Under the pieces are notes generated by a model. That model was not told where the DNA came from and did not search any database. It was given only the letters and a program-made list of their open reading frames with translations. 10,576 nucleotides of DNA from JBBQBQ01 sp038317685 (GTDB taxonomy: Bacteria > Desulfobacterota > Desulfuromonadia > Desulfuromonadales > DDH964). The position numbers and the translations under genes are program-made. Where the stretch lies: NCBI GenBank assembly GCA_038317685.1, contig JBBQBQ010000112.1, forward strand, positions 1 through 10,576. The letters run 5' to 3'. Below, piece by piece: positions 1 through 7,233 of this stretch; positions within the stretch are counted from its first letter, which is position 1; every line of letters starts with the position of its first letter.

Positions 1-963
1 GGACTGGGCGGCGAACGCCTCGTTGAGTTCGATCAGGCCGATCTCCTCCTGCTTGAGGCCGGCCAGCCTGAGGGCCGCCGGGATCGCCTCGATCGGGCCG
101 ATCCCCATGATCTCCGGCGGGACTCCCCGCACCCCGAAGGCGACAAAGCGTGCCAGAGGGTCCCTGCCGAGTTCCTTGAGGAAGGCCTCGGAGACGACCA
201 GCACCGCCGCGGCGCCGTCGGTCATCTGCGAGGAGTTGCCGGCGGTGACGCTCCCCCCGAGCTTGAAGGCCGGCTTGAGCTTGGTTAAGCCCTCCAGGGT
301 GGTGTCGGCGCGCACGCCGTCGTCGATGGTCACCAGTTCGCCTTTCTTCACCACCTTCTTCCCGACCAGGGCCGCCGTTTCGATCTCCACCGGGATGATC
401 TCGTCGGCGAAACGCCCGGCCGCGATGGCGGCCGCCGCCTTCTGGTGGCTGGCCAGCGCGAAGCGATCCTGGTCCTCGCGACCGATACCGTACTTGGCGG
501 CGACCAGCTCAGCGGTAATCCCCATCGAGGCGTAGGTTTCCGGCCACGCCCCGACCAGCCCCGGATTGGCGCTGAATTTGTTGCCACCCATCGGCACCAT
601 GGTCATCGATTCGAGGCCGCCGGCGACGATACAATCGGCGAACCCGGCCATGATCCGTTCTGCAGCAAGGGCGATGGACTGCAGTCCCGAAGAGCAGAAA
701 CGGTTGACGGTCTGGGCCGGGACCGCCACCGGCAGGCCGGCCTTGAGGGCGACGGTGCGGGCCACATTCATTCCCTGCTCGCCCTCCGGAAAGGCGCAGC
801 CGAGGATCACGTCGTCGATGCGCGCCGGGTCGATGCCGGTCCGTTCCACCAGCCCCTTCAGAGCCGCCGCCGCCAGATCGTCGGGCCGCAGATCCTTGAA
901 CTTTCCCTTCTTCGCCCGGCACCCGGCGGTGCGGTAGGCTGCTACGATATAGGCCGTATTCAT
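1..963 (-). CDS. fadA: Acetyl-CoA acyltransferase (beta-oxidation thiolase), 3' end outside window
   Basis: Thiolase that cleaves 3-ketoacyl-CoA with CoA to acetyl-CoA and a shortened acyl-CoA, the last step of beta-oxidation in the cytoplasm. 321 codons are visible from the ATG, against about 390 for the family, so roughly 70 C-terminal residues are missing past base 1. Visible marks are the nucleophile Cys90 in NRFCSSGLQS, AGGLESMT near 115, GNSSQMTDGAA near 250, the GIGP motif near 288, and NEAFAAQ at 314-320. The catalytic His (GHPxG) and second Cys (CxGGG) would lie off the edge and cannot be checked. The start is supported by GGAGGA (bases 969-974, minus strand) 5 bases before the ATG. 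It lies 81 bases downstream of the fadN-type gene, probably as the third gene of that operon. A biosynthetic acetoacetyl-CoA thiolase (AtoB-like) has the same fold; context favours degradation. Confidence 0.93.
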   Translation of the reverse strand, partial: MNTAYIVAAYRTAGCRAKKGKFKDLRPDDLAAAALKGLVERTGIDPARIDDVILGCAFPEGEQGMNVARTVALKAGLPVAVPAQTVNRFCSSGLQSIALAAERIMAGFADCIVAGGLESMTMVPMGGNKFSANPGLVGAWPETYASMGITAELVAAKYGIGREDQDRFALASHQKAAAAIAAGRFADEIIPVEIETAALVGKKVVKKGELVTIDDGVRADTTLEGLTKLKPAFKLGGSVTAGNSSQMTDGAAAVLVVSEAFLKELGRDPLARFVAFGVRGVPPEIMGIGPIEAIPAALRLAGLKQEEIGLIELNEAFAAQS

Positions 964-1044
964 TTCGATCCTCCGATATGTGTGTAGGGCGCGATGATTG
1001 AGTCCGGGCGCAGTGCGTCACACCCTTGCCGTCTTTAACCCGGG

Positions 1045-3429
1045 TCAATTACGCAGCGGCTTGCCCTTCTTCAGCATATGCTGGATGCGTTCGGCGGTCT
1101 GTTTGTTGCCGCAGAGCTTGAGGAAGCCCTCCCGCTCCAGCTCCAGCAGGTACTCCTCCGAAATCAAGGTCCCGGCCGGAACGTCGCCGCCGGTGATGAC
1201 CCCGGCGATGACCCCGCCCATGACCGCCTCGTAATCGGTGGCAAAGCCCCCCTGGGCGAGGTTCCAGAGTTGGCTCTTGATGCTGGCGGCGATACTGCGG
1301 CCGGGAGCCGGAAGGTTCTGCGCCGGCATCGCCGGGCGGTAGTTAGCCGCCAGGGCGATGACCTTCTGCTTGGCATCGCCAATCAAGCGGTCGAGGTTGA
1401 GGGTCACGCTGTCCCCTTTGCGCAGCAGGCCGAGTTCGAAGGCCTCGTCGGCGCTGGTCGAGACCTTGGCCATGCCGATGTTCTGGAAATTCTTGAAGAT
1501 GAAGGGAGAGACATCAGTCTGGTAGCGTTCCGCCAGACGGATCGCCCGCAGCGCCATCTCCTTGGTGCCGCCGCCGGCCGGCAACAGGCCGACGCCGATC
1601 TCGACCAGCCCCATGTAGGTCTCGGCATGGGCATTGACCGCATCGGCATGGAGGCAAAACTCGCAACCGCCGCCGAGGGTCATGTTGAAGGGAGCCACCA
1701 CCACCGGAACCCGGGCGTACTTGAGGGCCATGGTCGCCTTCTGGAACTGGCGGACCGCCAGGTCGATGTCCTCATAGGCCCCTTCTGCCATGGCTACCGC
1801 CAGCGTCATCAGGTTGGCACCGACCGAGAAGTTGGCTCCCTGATTGGCGACCACCAGGCCGATCCCTTCCTCTTCGGTCCGCTTGATCGCCTTGTGAACC
1901 ATGGCCAGGATATCGCCGCTGATGGCGTTCATCTTCGAGTGGAACTCCAGGCCGAAGACACCGTCGCCGAGGTCGTGGAGGGAGCAGTTGGCGTTCTTCT
2001 CCACCTCCGAGCCGCCCCTGCGGATGACGTCGAGAACGATCTGGTCCGGGGCGAAGGGGACCGGGCGATAGTCACGGCTCTGCAAGTCGAAGTACTGTTT
2101 ACGCCCATCGGCGAAGCTGTAAAAGCGCTCCACCCCCTGCAGGGCAGCCGGGACCGCCACCCCATCTTGCTCGGCGCGGGCGACGAAGGCGGCGACGCCG
2201 ATGGCGTCGAGCATTTCGAAGGGACCGATCTCCCAGTTGAACCCCCAGCGCATGGCATTATCGACGTTGACGATGTCGGCGGCGATCTCCGGAATGCGGT
2301 TGACGGTGTAGATCAGGGTGTCACGCAGGTTCCGCCAGGCGAACTCGGCCGCCTTATCGGTGCCGGCGACGACCATCTTCACCCGCTGGGCCGGGTCGTC
2401 GATCTGCTTGACCGCCTCCAGTGAGGCAAATTTGGGTTTCTGCGCCGGCTGGTAATCGCCGCGCTGGTAGTCGTAGAAAAAGATCTTGCGCCCCTCGACG
2501 CCACGTTCCTGGCGGAAAAAACCCTGCTTGCTCTTATTCCCCAACAGCCCCTTCTCGACCATCGCGGCAATGAAGGGCGGAACCTTGAAGACCTCCCGCT
2601 CCTCATCGTCGGGGAGGAGCTCATAGGTGTTGTTGGCGACGTGAACCAGGGTATCGATGCCGACCAGGTCTGCGGTGCGGAAGGCGGCGCTCTTGGGACG
2701 GGCGGTGGCCGGACCGGCGACGGCATCGACCTCCTCCACCGTCATCCCCATCTCCAGCATGTGCTGCACCGCCTTGAAGATGGCGTAGACGCCGATGCGA
2801 TTGGCGATGAAATTGGGGGTGTCCTTGGCCGAGACGATCCCCTTGCCGAGGCGCCGGGACAGGAAGTCGGCCATCGCCTGGACCACCGTCGGGTCCGCGT
2901 CGGCGCAACCGACCACTTCAAGGAGCCGCATGTAGCGCGGCGGATTGAAAAAGTGGGTGACCAGGAAGCTTTTCCGCAATTCGGCGGGGAGAGCGGCGGC
3001 CATGGCGTTGACCGACAGCCCGCTGGTGTTGGTCGACAGCACGGTCCCGGGCCGGAGGTGGGGAATGATCTGCTCCAGGAGCTTGAGCTTGATCGGCAGG
3101 TGCTCGATCACGACTTCGACCACCCAGTCACAGGCGGAAAGCCGCCCCAGGTCGTCACTGAAGTTACCGGTGCGGATCTGCTCTGCGTACGACTTGAGAT
3201 AGAAGGGCGCGGGTTTCATGGTTAAAAGTCCCGCCAGGCCGGCGGCCGCGATACGGTTGCGCACCTGCGGACTCTCCAGGGATAATCCCAGCTTCTGCTC
3301 CTCGGCGGTCAACTCCCGCGGCACCATGTCGAGTAGTTCCACCTGCAGCCCGGCGTTGGCCAGGTGGGCGGCGATGGTTGCGCCCATCACCCCGGCGCCG
3401 AGGACGGCGACTCGATTGATCTGCCTCAT
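1045..3429 (-). CDS. fadN: 3-hydroxyacyl-CoA dehydrogenase / enoyl-CoA hydratase fusion, FadN type
   Basis: A 794-residue bifunctional enzyme that hydrates trans-2-enoyl-CoA and oxidises the 3-hydroxyacyl-CoA with NAD+. The dehydrogenase comes first: Rossmann loop GAGVMG at 11-16, STNTSGL at 132-138, catalytic His159 in HFFNPP, Glu171 in LLEVV, and Asn210 in FIANRIG. C-terminal dehydrogenase segments occupy about 205-440. A crotonase domain follows (about 485-700) with an oxyanion segment NFSVGANL at 533-540 and both acid residues, Glu590 in LGGGCE and Glu610 in GLVEIGVGLLPAGGGT. This order is the reverse of E. coli FadB and matches the FadN family in layout and length (about 790 residues). 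The start ATG overlaps the upstream ligase stop by four bases (ATGA), preceded by GGAGGAGA inside the ligase gene, so the two are probably translationally coupled. No key residue appears missing. Chain-length preference cannot be read from the sequence. Confidence 0.94.
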   Translation of the reverse strand: MRQINRVAVLGAGVMGATIAAHLANAGLQVELLDMVPRELTAEEQKLGLSLESPQVRNRIAAAGLAGLLTMKPAPFYLKSYAEQIRTGNFSDDLGRLSACDWVVEVVIEHLPIKLKLLEQIIPHLRPGTVLSTNTSGLSVNAMAAALPAELRKSFLVTHFFNPPRYMRLLEVVGCADADPTVVQAMADFLSRRLGKGIVSAKDTPNFIANRIGVYAIFKAVQHMLEMGMTVEEVDAVAGPATARPKSAAFRTADLVGIDTLVHVANNTYELLPDDEEREVFKVPPFIAAMVEKGLLGNKSKQGFFRQERGVEGRKIFFYDYQRGDYQPAQKPKFASLEAVKQIDDPAQRVKMVVAGTDKAAEFAWRNLRDTLIYTVNRIPEIAADIVNVDNAMRWGFNWEIGPFEMLDAIGVAAFVARAEQDGVAVPAALQGVERFYSFADGRKQYFDLQSRDYRPVPFAPDQIVLDVIRRGGSEVEKNANCSLHDLGDGVFGLEFHSKMNAISGDILAMVHKAIKRTEEEGIGLVVANQGANFSVGANLMTLAVAMAEGAYEDIDLAVRQFQKATMALKYARVPVVVAPFNMTLGGGCEFCLHADAVNAHAETYMGLVEIGVGLLPAGGGTKEMALRAIRLAERYQTDVSPFIFKNFQNIGMAKVSTSADEAFELGLLRKGDSVTLNLDRLIGDAKQKVIALAANYRPAMPAQNLPAPGRSIAASIKSQLWNLAQGGFATDYEAVMGGVIAGVITGGDVPAGTLISEEYLLELEREGFLKLCGNKQTAERIQHMLKKGKPLRN

Positions 3430-5291
3430 CGTTCTCCTCCATTGCTGGTCTGGGTTGCCGCGAAGGCATTCTGATCGGCATCGAGATAGAGATGGTCGAT
3501 CCGTTCGCGGTATTTTTCGTAAATCACCTTCCGGCGCAGCTTCAAGGTCGGGGTCAACTCCCCCCCTTCGATCGTGAAATCGTGCGGCAGCAAGGCGAAC
3601 TTTTTGATCGTTTCATAGGGGGGAAGCTTGGCATTGAGCTGCCCGATGCGCTCAACAAAGAGCTTTTGCACCCGTTGGTGGGCGACCAGATCGGCACTGT
3701 CGAAGTAGTCAAGGTGCTCATGATGGCCGAATTCGATCAGACGCTCGATGTTTGGGGTCAAAAGCGCCACCAGGTAGGGCCTCCTGTCACCAAAGACAAA
3801 AGCTTGCGAGATGTACTTGTCGAGCTTGAGTTCGTTTTCCAACGGCTGGGGGGCGATGTTCTTGCCCCCGGCGGTGACGATGATCTCTTTTTTGCGGTCG
3901 ACGATATAGACGAAACCGTCCGCATCGATGCGGGCAATATCGCCGGTCTTCAACCACCCGTCGCTAAAGGTCTCGGCGGTCCCGGCGGCATCCCGATAGT
4001 AGCCCTGCATCACCTGGGGCCCTCGCACCAGCAGTTCGCCGTCGGCCGCAAGCATCACGGAGGTCTGCTCCAACACCTTGCCGACCGAACCGAAACGCAC
4101 CGCGGTGAAACTGTTTAAGCTTATCGCCGGACTGGTCTCCGTCAAACCGTACCCTTCGAAGGTCGGAATGCCGATGATCCACATGAATTCGTTGATGGTC
4201 TTGTCGAGCGGAGCGCCGCCGGAGATGCAGAAACGCAACCGCCCGCCGAATTTGTCCCTTATTTTCGAGAAGATCAAACGATCCGCCAGGCGATTCTTCA
4301 ACTCCAGGGTCCCGACCGGACGCTGCTCGACATACTTGCGATAAACGTAGGCCCTGCCGATCTCCACCGCCCAGTGGAAGAGGCGCCGTTTGAAGGGGTT
4401 CATCTGGTGGACATTTTCATAGATCCGGGAATAGATCTTTTCAAAGAGACGCGGTACGCTGACCATCGTCGTCGGGCGCATCTCGGCGAGGTTCTCCACC
4501 ACCTTTTCGACACTTTCAGCAAAGGCGATCTGGCTGCCGCTCATCAGGGCCGCGTAGTACCCGGCGGTCCGCTCCAGGATGTGGCTCAGCGGGAGGAAGC
4601 TGAGGAAGGTCTCCGGCTGTTCGAGGCCGCCGAGCTGTTTCAACCCGTACCAGGCATCCGTCAGGATGTTGCAGTGGGTCAACATCACCCCTTTGGGGAC
4701 TCCGGTCGTCCCGGAAGTGTAGATCAGGGTCAGCAGGTCTTCCGGCGCGATCGCCGCGATGCCGGCTTCGAGCGCCTGGCGTTCCCCGGCACTGATCGGG
4801 TCGGAAATTTCCGAGAGCTGGTAAAGATGGAAGACCGGCAGCACCTTGTCACCAATGAATCGTTCGAAGGCGATCACCGTTTCAACCTGGGGAATCCGCG
4901 CGCGAATGCGCAGCAGCTTCTCATACTGGTGGCGATTGGACACGAAGACCAACCGACATCCGGCGTGGTTGAGAACATATTCGACCTGCTCGGCGGTGTT
5001 GGTGGGGTAGACCGGCACCGTCACTCCCCGGCTGCAGAGAATCCCCAGGTCGGAGATCACCCAACCGGCGCGATTTTCAGAGAGGATTGCCACCTTTTCC
5101 CCCGGCTGCACGCCGAGCTTGCCGAGTCCGCGCGCGGCCATCAACACCCGCTCGTAGAACCGGGAATAGGAGAGCTGGACGTACTGGCCCTCCTTTTTAT
5201 AGCCCAGGGCATTCCGGTCCCCGAAGCGTGCCGCCTGTTCCTGCAGGAGCGCCGGTACCGACCGATAGGGAATGTTCTCTGTCGCGTCCAT
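3426..5291 (-). CDS. fadD: Long-chain fatty acid--CoA ligase (FAA1-type AMP-forming)
   Basis: Activates fatty acids to acyl-CoA with ATP and CoA at or near the inner membrane, feeding beta-oxidation. From the preferred ATG it is 621 residues, longer than E. coli FadD (561) and closer to the FAA1-like acyl-CoA synthetases; the symbol is used for function. Adenylate-forming motifs are in order: the ATP loop IYTSGTTGVPKGVMLTH at 190-206, EGYGLTETSP at 379-388, TGD at 449-451, DRKKEIIVTAGGKN at 465-478, and the C-terminal Lys584 in TPTLKLRRK. An in-frame GTG six bases upstream (5297) would add two residues, but it lies inside the Shine-Dalgarno GAGAGGTGA, so I choose the ATG. It is first of three genes, overlaps the next start by four bases, and has its own promoter just upstream. 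No membrane segment is evident. Substrate chain length is inferred from the neighbours. Confidence 0.93.
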   Translation of the reverse strand: MDATENIPYRSVPALLQEQAARFGDRNALGYKKEGQYVQLSYSRFYERVLMAARGLGKLGVQPGEKVAILSENRAGWVISDLGILCSRGVTVPVYPTNTAEQVEYVLNHAGCRLVFVSNRHQYEKLLRIRARIPQVETVIAFERFIGDKVLPVFHLYQLSEISDPISAGERQALEAGIAAIAPEDLLTLIYTSGTTGVPKGVMLTHCNILTDAWYGLKQLGGLEQPETFLSFLPLSHILERTAGYYAALMSGSQIAFAESVEKVVENLAEMRPTTMVSVPRLFEKIYSRIYENVHQMNPFKRRLFHWAVEIGRAYVYRKYVEQRPVGTLELKNRLADRLIFSKIRDKFGGRLRFCISGGAPLDKTINEFMWIIGIPTFEGYGLTETSPAISLNSFTAVRFGSVGKVLEQTSVMLAADGELLVRGPQVMQGYYRDAAGTAETFSDGWLKTGDIARIDADGFVYIVDRKKEIIVTAGGKNIAPQPLENELKLDKYISQAFVFGDRRPYLVALLTPNIERLIEFGHHEHLDYFDSADLVAHQRVQKLFVERIGQLNAKLPPYETIKKFALLPHDFTIEGGELTPTLKLRRKVIYEKYRERIDHLYLDADQNAFAATQTSNGGER

Positions 5292-5292
5292 T

Positions 5293-5302
5293 CTCACCTC
5301 TC
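5293..5302 (-). promoter_or_regulatory. Shine-Dalgarno of the acyl-CoA ligase, contains an in-frame GTG
   Basis: The minus strand reads GAGAGGTGAG, then A, then ATG at 5291. GAGG is centred the usual distance before this ATG. The GTG at 5297 is part of the same ribosome-binding sequence and would have no spacer, so it is an unlikely start. Confidence 0.6.
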
Positions 5303-5312
5303 AATAGCTGTC

Positions 5313-5341
5313 TTTATATCTTACCTTAACGTACACGTCAA
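5313..5341 (-). promoter_or_regulatory. Promoter and putative operator of the fadD-fadN-fadA operon
   Basis: Minus strand: -35 TTGACG (5341-5336), a 17-base spacer, and -10 TATAAA (5318-5313), five of six matches at each hexamer. The implied leader is only about 15 bases and consists mostly of the Shine-Dalgarno. The spacer and -35 hold an imperfect inverted repeat, TTGACGTGTACGTTAA, with ACGT in both halves. AT-rich sequence lies immediately upstream (about 5342-5375) and could act as an UP element. The fadL promoter shares 22 of 28 bases in the same register, which suggests one repressor that would block polymerase at both. The regulator is not encoded in this window. Confidence 0.65.
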
Positions 5342-5390
5342 CCTTTTGTTAAACGATATTCTATTTTATTTCGGTTGCTGGCGACAAAAC

Positions 5391-5420
5391 GGCCGGGCCC
5401 CAGAAGTGCGGGGCCCGGCC
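5391..5420 (-). terminator. Intrinsic terminator after fadL
   Basis: A perfect 11-bp stem, GGCCGGGCCCC (5391-5401) paired with GGGGCCCGGCC (5410-5420), encloses an 8-base loop. Read on the minus strand it starts 12 bases after the fadL stop and is followed by GTTTTG, a short T-run. It separates fadL from the fadD operon, whose promoter lies just beyond it. Confidence 0.75.
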
Positions 5421-5432
5421 CATATCAGGAGG

Positions 5433-6842
5433 TCAAAAAGCGTAGCTGAGCTGAGCGCTGGCGATGTCGACGCGATTTCGGTACTCACCTTTCAGGGTGC
5501 CCCGACCAGCGTTCTCGGGAGAGGCCACACTCTGATCGATGACCGAATCGTTGACGAAGAGATGAGCATAAGCCAGATCGAGGTTGAGGCTTTCGGTCAC
5601 TTTTAGGCCGATCCCGACCGCTGCCCAGATCCGCGCTTCATCGGGGATGCGGGGGGTGCGGTGTTGGGCATCGGGGACCGGAGTCGTATCGTAGGCTGCT
5701 CCCATGCGCAAGGCAAGTTGGCTGCTGGGACGGTAGGTGGCGCCGAGAGAATAGCGCCAGTTGTCATTCCAGTTTTCGTTGGTCACACTGTCCGGCAGGC
5801 TACCTGCAAAATCGATGACCAGTTTGTCAAAAGTGCTCCACTCGGTCCACAGGATGTCCGCCATGAGCGCCCATTCGGGGGTTAATTGATGATAGACGCT
5901 GACAGAGGCGTTGGCCGGGAGGGTAATTTTACCCTTCACTCCCTGGGTCGGGAAACTGGCGGCCGCGGCATCGGCCAGGGTGATCCCGGGACCGGCCGGA
6001 ATTGACGCGAGGAAATTTTGGTTCTGAGGGGTAAAGACTCCATCGCCGGTGACCGTGTGCTCGATCCGCGAGCGGTAGGAGGCGCCGACTCGGGTCTCCT
6101 TGCTGAATTCATAAAGCAGCCCGAGGTTGAAGCCGTATCCCCAATCGTCGGCACTAAGGTCGGCATAGATGTCGGCCGCGGGGTTGGAGACGAGGGGCAG
6201 CACCGCCTGTACCGCAGGCGCCTGCAGGTTGCCGCCGCTGGCGACAAGGGTCTTCTGGAAGACGCTGGCGCCGAAATCGACCATGCTGGTCAGGTTGACA
6301 TCGATGTACTGGGCACTGACGCCACCGCCGATGCTCAGGTGGTCATTGACCCGGTAGGCGACCGACGGGTTGAAATTCACAGTCTTGACTTCCGATTCGA
6401 CCGCATGGTAGCGACCGACCCAGGTCCGCTCGTATTCGGTGGCTAAACCGAAGGGGGCCATGACGCCGAGGCCGAGGGACAAGCCATGGTTGAGACTGGC
6501 TGAATAATAGAAGTTCGGGACGACTCCGGTTTTCCCGGCGTCACCACTGTTGCCGCCGCTGAACGGTGCGCCGAGGGCATTGCTGGCAGTCTCTTTCTGG
6601 AATCGGGCCGACGGGATAATGATATGGACGCCGGTCACCGCTTGTTGCCCCTGCAGATGACTCATGCCGGCCGGATTATAAAAGATGGTGGTGGCATCCT
6701 CGGCCACCGCCGCTCCCCCGGAGAAAGCGTTCCCCAACCCGCTGACGCTTTGTTCAATCAACGCAAACCCGGCCGAAAAAGCCGGGGAGGCCAACCCCAA
6801 GACCAGCCCCGTGACCACCACCACAGTCCAACTCCGTTGCAT
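5433..6842 (-). CDS. fadL: Outer-membrane long-chain fatty acid transporter, FadL/OmpP1/TodX family
   Basis: A 469-residue outer-membrane channel that takes up long-chain fatty acids or other hydrophobic compounds. Residues 1-24 form a signal peptide (MQRSW, a hydrophobic VVVVTGLVLGLA core, and PAFSA cleavage before GFALIEQ). The mature N-terminus has the FadL-family hatch signature: GFALIEQSVSGLGNAF at 25-40 and YNPAGM at 55-60. The rest shows alternating barrel-like strands, and the last residues, LSYAF, end in Phe, as outer-membrane barrels usually do. An in-frame GTG at 6848 would add two residues but sits at the edge of the ribosome-binding site AAGGGAG (6848-6854); the ATG has a 5-base spacing and is preferred. 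It has its own promoter and terminator. Position and the shared promoter with fadD support fatty-acid import; TodX-like members move aromatic compounds, so the substrate is inferred. Confidence 0.93.
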   Translation of the reverse strand: MQRSWTVVVVTGLVLGLASPAFSAGFALIEQSVSGLGNAFSGGAAVAEDATTIFYNPAGMSHLQGQQAVTGVHIIIPSARFQKETASNALGAPFSGGNSGDAGKTGVVPNFYYSASLNHGLSLGLGVMAPFGLATEYERTWVGRYHAVESEVKTVNFNPSVAYRVNDHLSIGGGVSAQYIDVNLTSMVDFGASVFQKTLVASGGNLQAPAVQAVLPLVSNPAADIYADLSADDWGYGFNLGLLYEFSKETRVGASYRSRIEHTVTGDGVFTPQNQNFLASIPAGPGITLADAAAASFPTQGVKGKITLPANASVSVYHQLTPEWALMADILWTEWSTFDKLVIDFAGSLPDSVTNENWNDNWRYSLGATYRPSSQLALRMGAAYDTTPVPDAQHRTPRIPDEARIWAAVGIGLKVTESLNLDLAYAHLFVNDSVIDQSVASPENAGRGTLKGEYRNRVDIASAQLSYAF

Positions 6843-6847
6843 ACCCA

Positions 6848-6854
6848 CTCCCTT
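6848..6854 (-). promoter_or_regulatory. Shine-Dalgarno deciding the fadL start
   Basis: AAGGGAG on the minus strand lies 5 bases before the ATG at 6842. An upstream in-frame GTG (6848-6846) begins on the last base of this motif, leaving no spacing, so the ATG is chosen. Confidence 0.55.
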
Positions 6855-6919
6855 CTCATTGACATCAAAAACTTCGTCACCCGGTCTTTGTTACCGGCCA
6901 TGGACCCCCCACGAGAATG

Positions 6920-6948
6920 CTTATATCGGACCTTTACGTTTAGGTCAA
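6920..6948 (-). promoter_or_regulatory. fadL promoter with ACGT-centred palindromic operator
   Basis: Minus strand: -35 TTGACC (6948-6943), a 17-base spacer, and -10 TATAAG (6925-6920). Bases 6929-6946 form an 18-base near-palindrome, GACCTTTACGTTTAGGTC on the plus strand: arms GACCT and AGGTC around ACGT, with 14 of 18 positions symmetric. It fills the space between the hexamers and overlaps the -35, a repressor-type placement. An AT-rich stretch (6949-6990) lies upstream and may be an UP element. The leader to the ATG is about 70 bases and contains a small CCGGT/ACCGG hairpin (6881-6897) of unknown meaning. The same layout recurs at the fadD promoter. Confidence 0.68.
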
Positions 6949-7150
6949 GTAAAAATATAACGCCTTTATAGGATATCCACTTATGCGATTTTTGACCAGG
7001 CTTGGGGCTGCTCGGCTCGCTGCGAATGCGGACCCGGTCCGTGGATAACAATGTTCTGGTTTCTCCGCCGCCTACCGTGGGGCCAAACCTCCTTTCGCCC
7101 ATGCACCGGCCGGAGACCTTGACGGCCGGCCGCCCCGGTAGCCAGCAGTC
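6949..7150. other. Divergent intergenic region between fadL and hemL
   Basis: No gene is convincing here. The fadL-proximal 40 bases are AT-rich; the rest is GC-rich. Two inverted repeats are visible: CGGAC/GTCCG at 7029-7041, and CCGGCCG/CGGCCGG (7106-7112 with 7123-7129) around a 10-base loop. Neither is followed by a T-run. I see no recognisable riboswitch. Confidence 0.5.
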
Positions 7151-7179
7151 TTGACAGGCCCCCCACGCTGTGCTAAGCA
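7151..7179 (+). promoter_or_regulatory. Possible hemL promoter
   Basis: A perfect -35 TTGACA (7151-7156) is followed after 17 bases by TAAGCA, a poor -10, although TG one base upstream (TGCTAAGCA) could give an extended -10. It would leave a leader of roughly 48 bases. This is a weak call based on the -35 and position. Confidence 0.3.
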
Positions 7180-7233
7180 GTCGACATTTCGCGCCACCTC
7201 ATCCAGCCCCTGTCGTTCCCGGGAGGTCCCAGC

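Noticed and set aside
964..1044. Possible separate promoter or terminator between the fadN-type gene and the thiolase
   Set aside because: The 81-base gap shows no good -35/-10 pair and no stem followed by Ts, so the thiolase is treated as part of the operon.
1078..2424. Long plus-strand open frame (448 codons) opposite the fadN-type gene
   Set aside because: It is antisense to a gene with intact catalytic motifs; its translation is rich in D, G, R, H and V and lacks any recognisable domain, as expected for GC-rich antisense frames.
4374..5606. Plus-strand open frame (410 codons) spanning the ligase, promoter, terminator and fadL end
   Set aside because: It crosses two genes and their regulatory DNA on the opposite strand and has no recognisable domain.
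7115..7129. Possible third copy of the fad operator (GACCTTGACGG) upstream of hemL
   Set aside because: It matches only one half, lacks the central ACGT and the second arm, and hemL has no obvious link to fatty-acid control.
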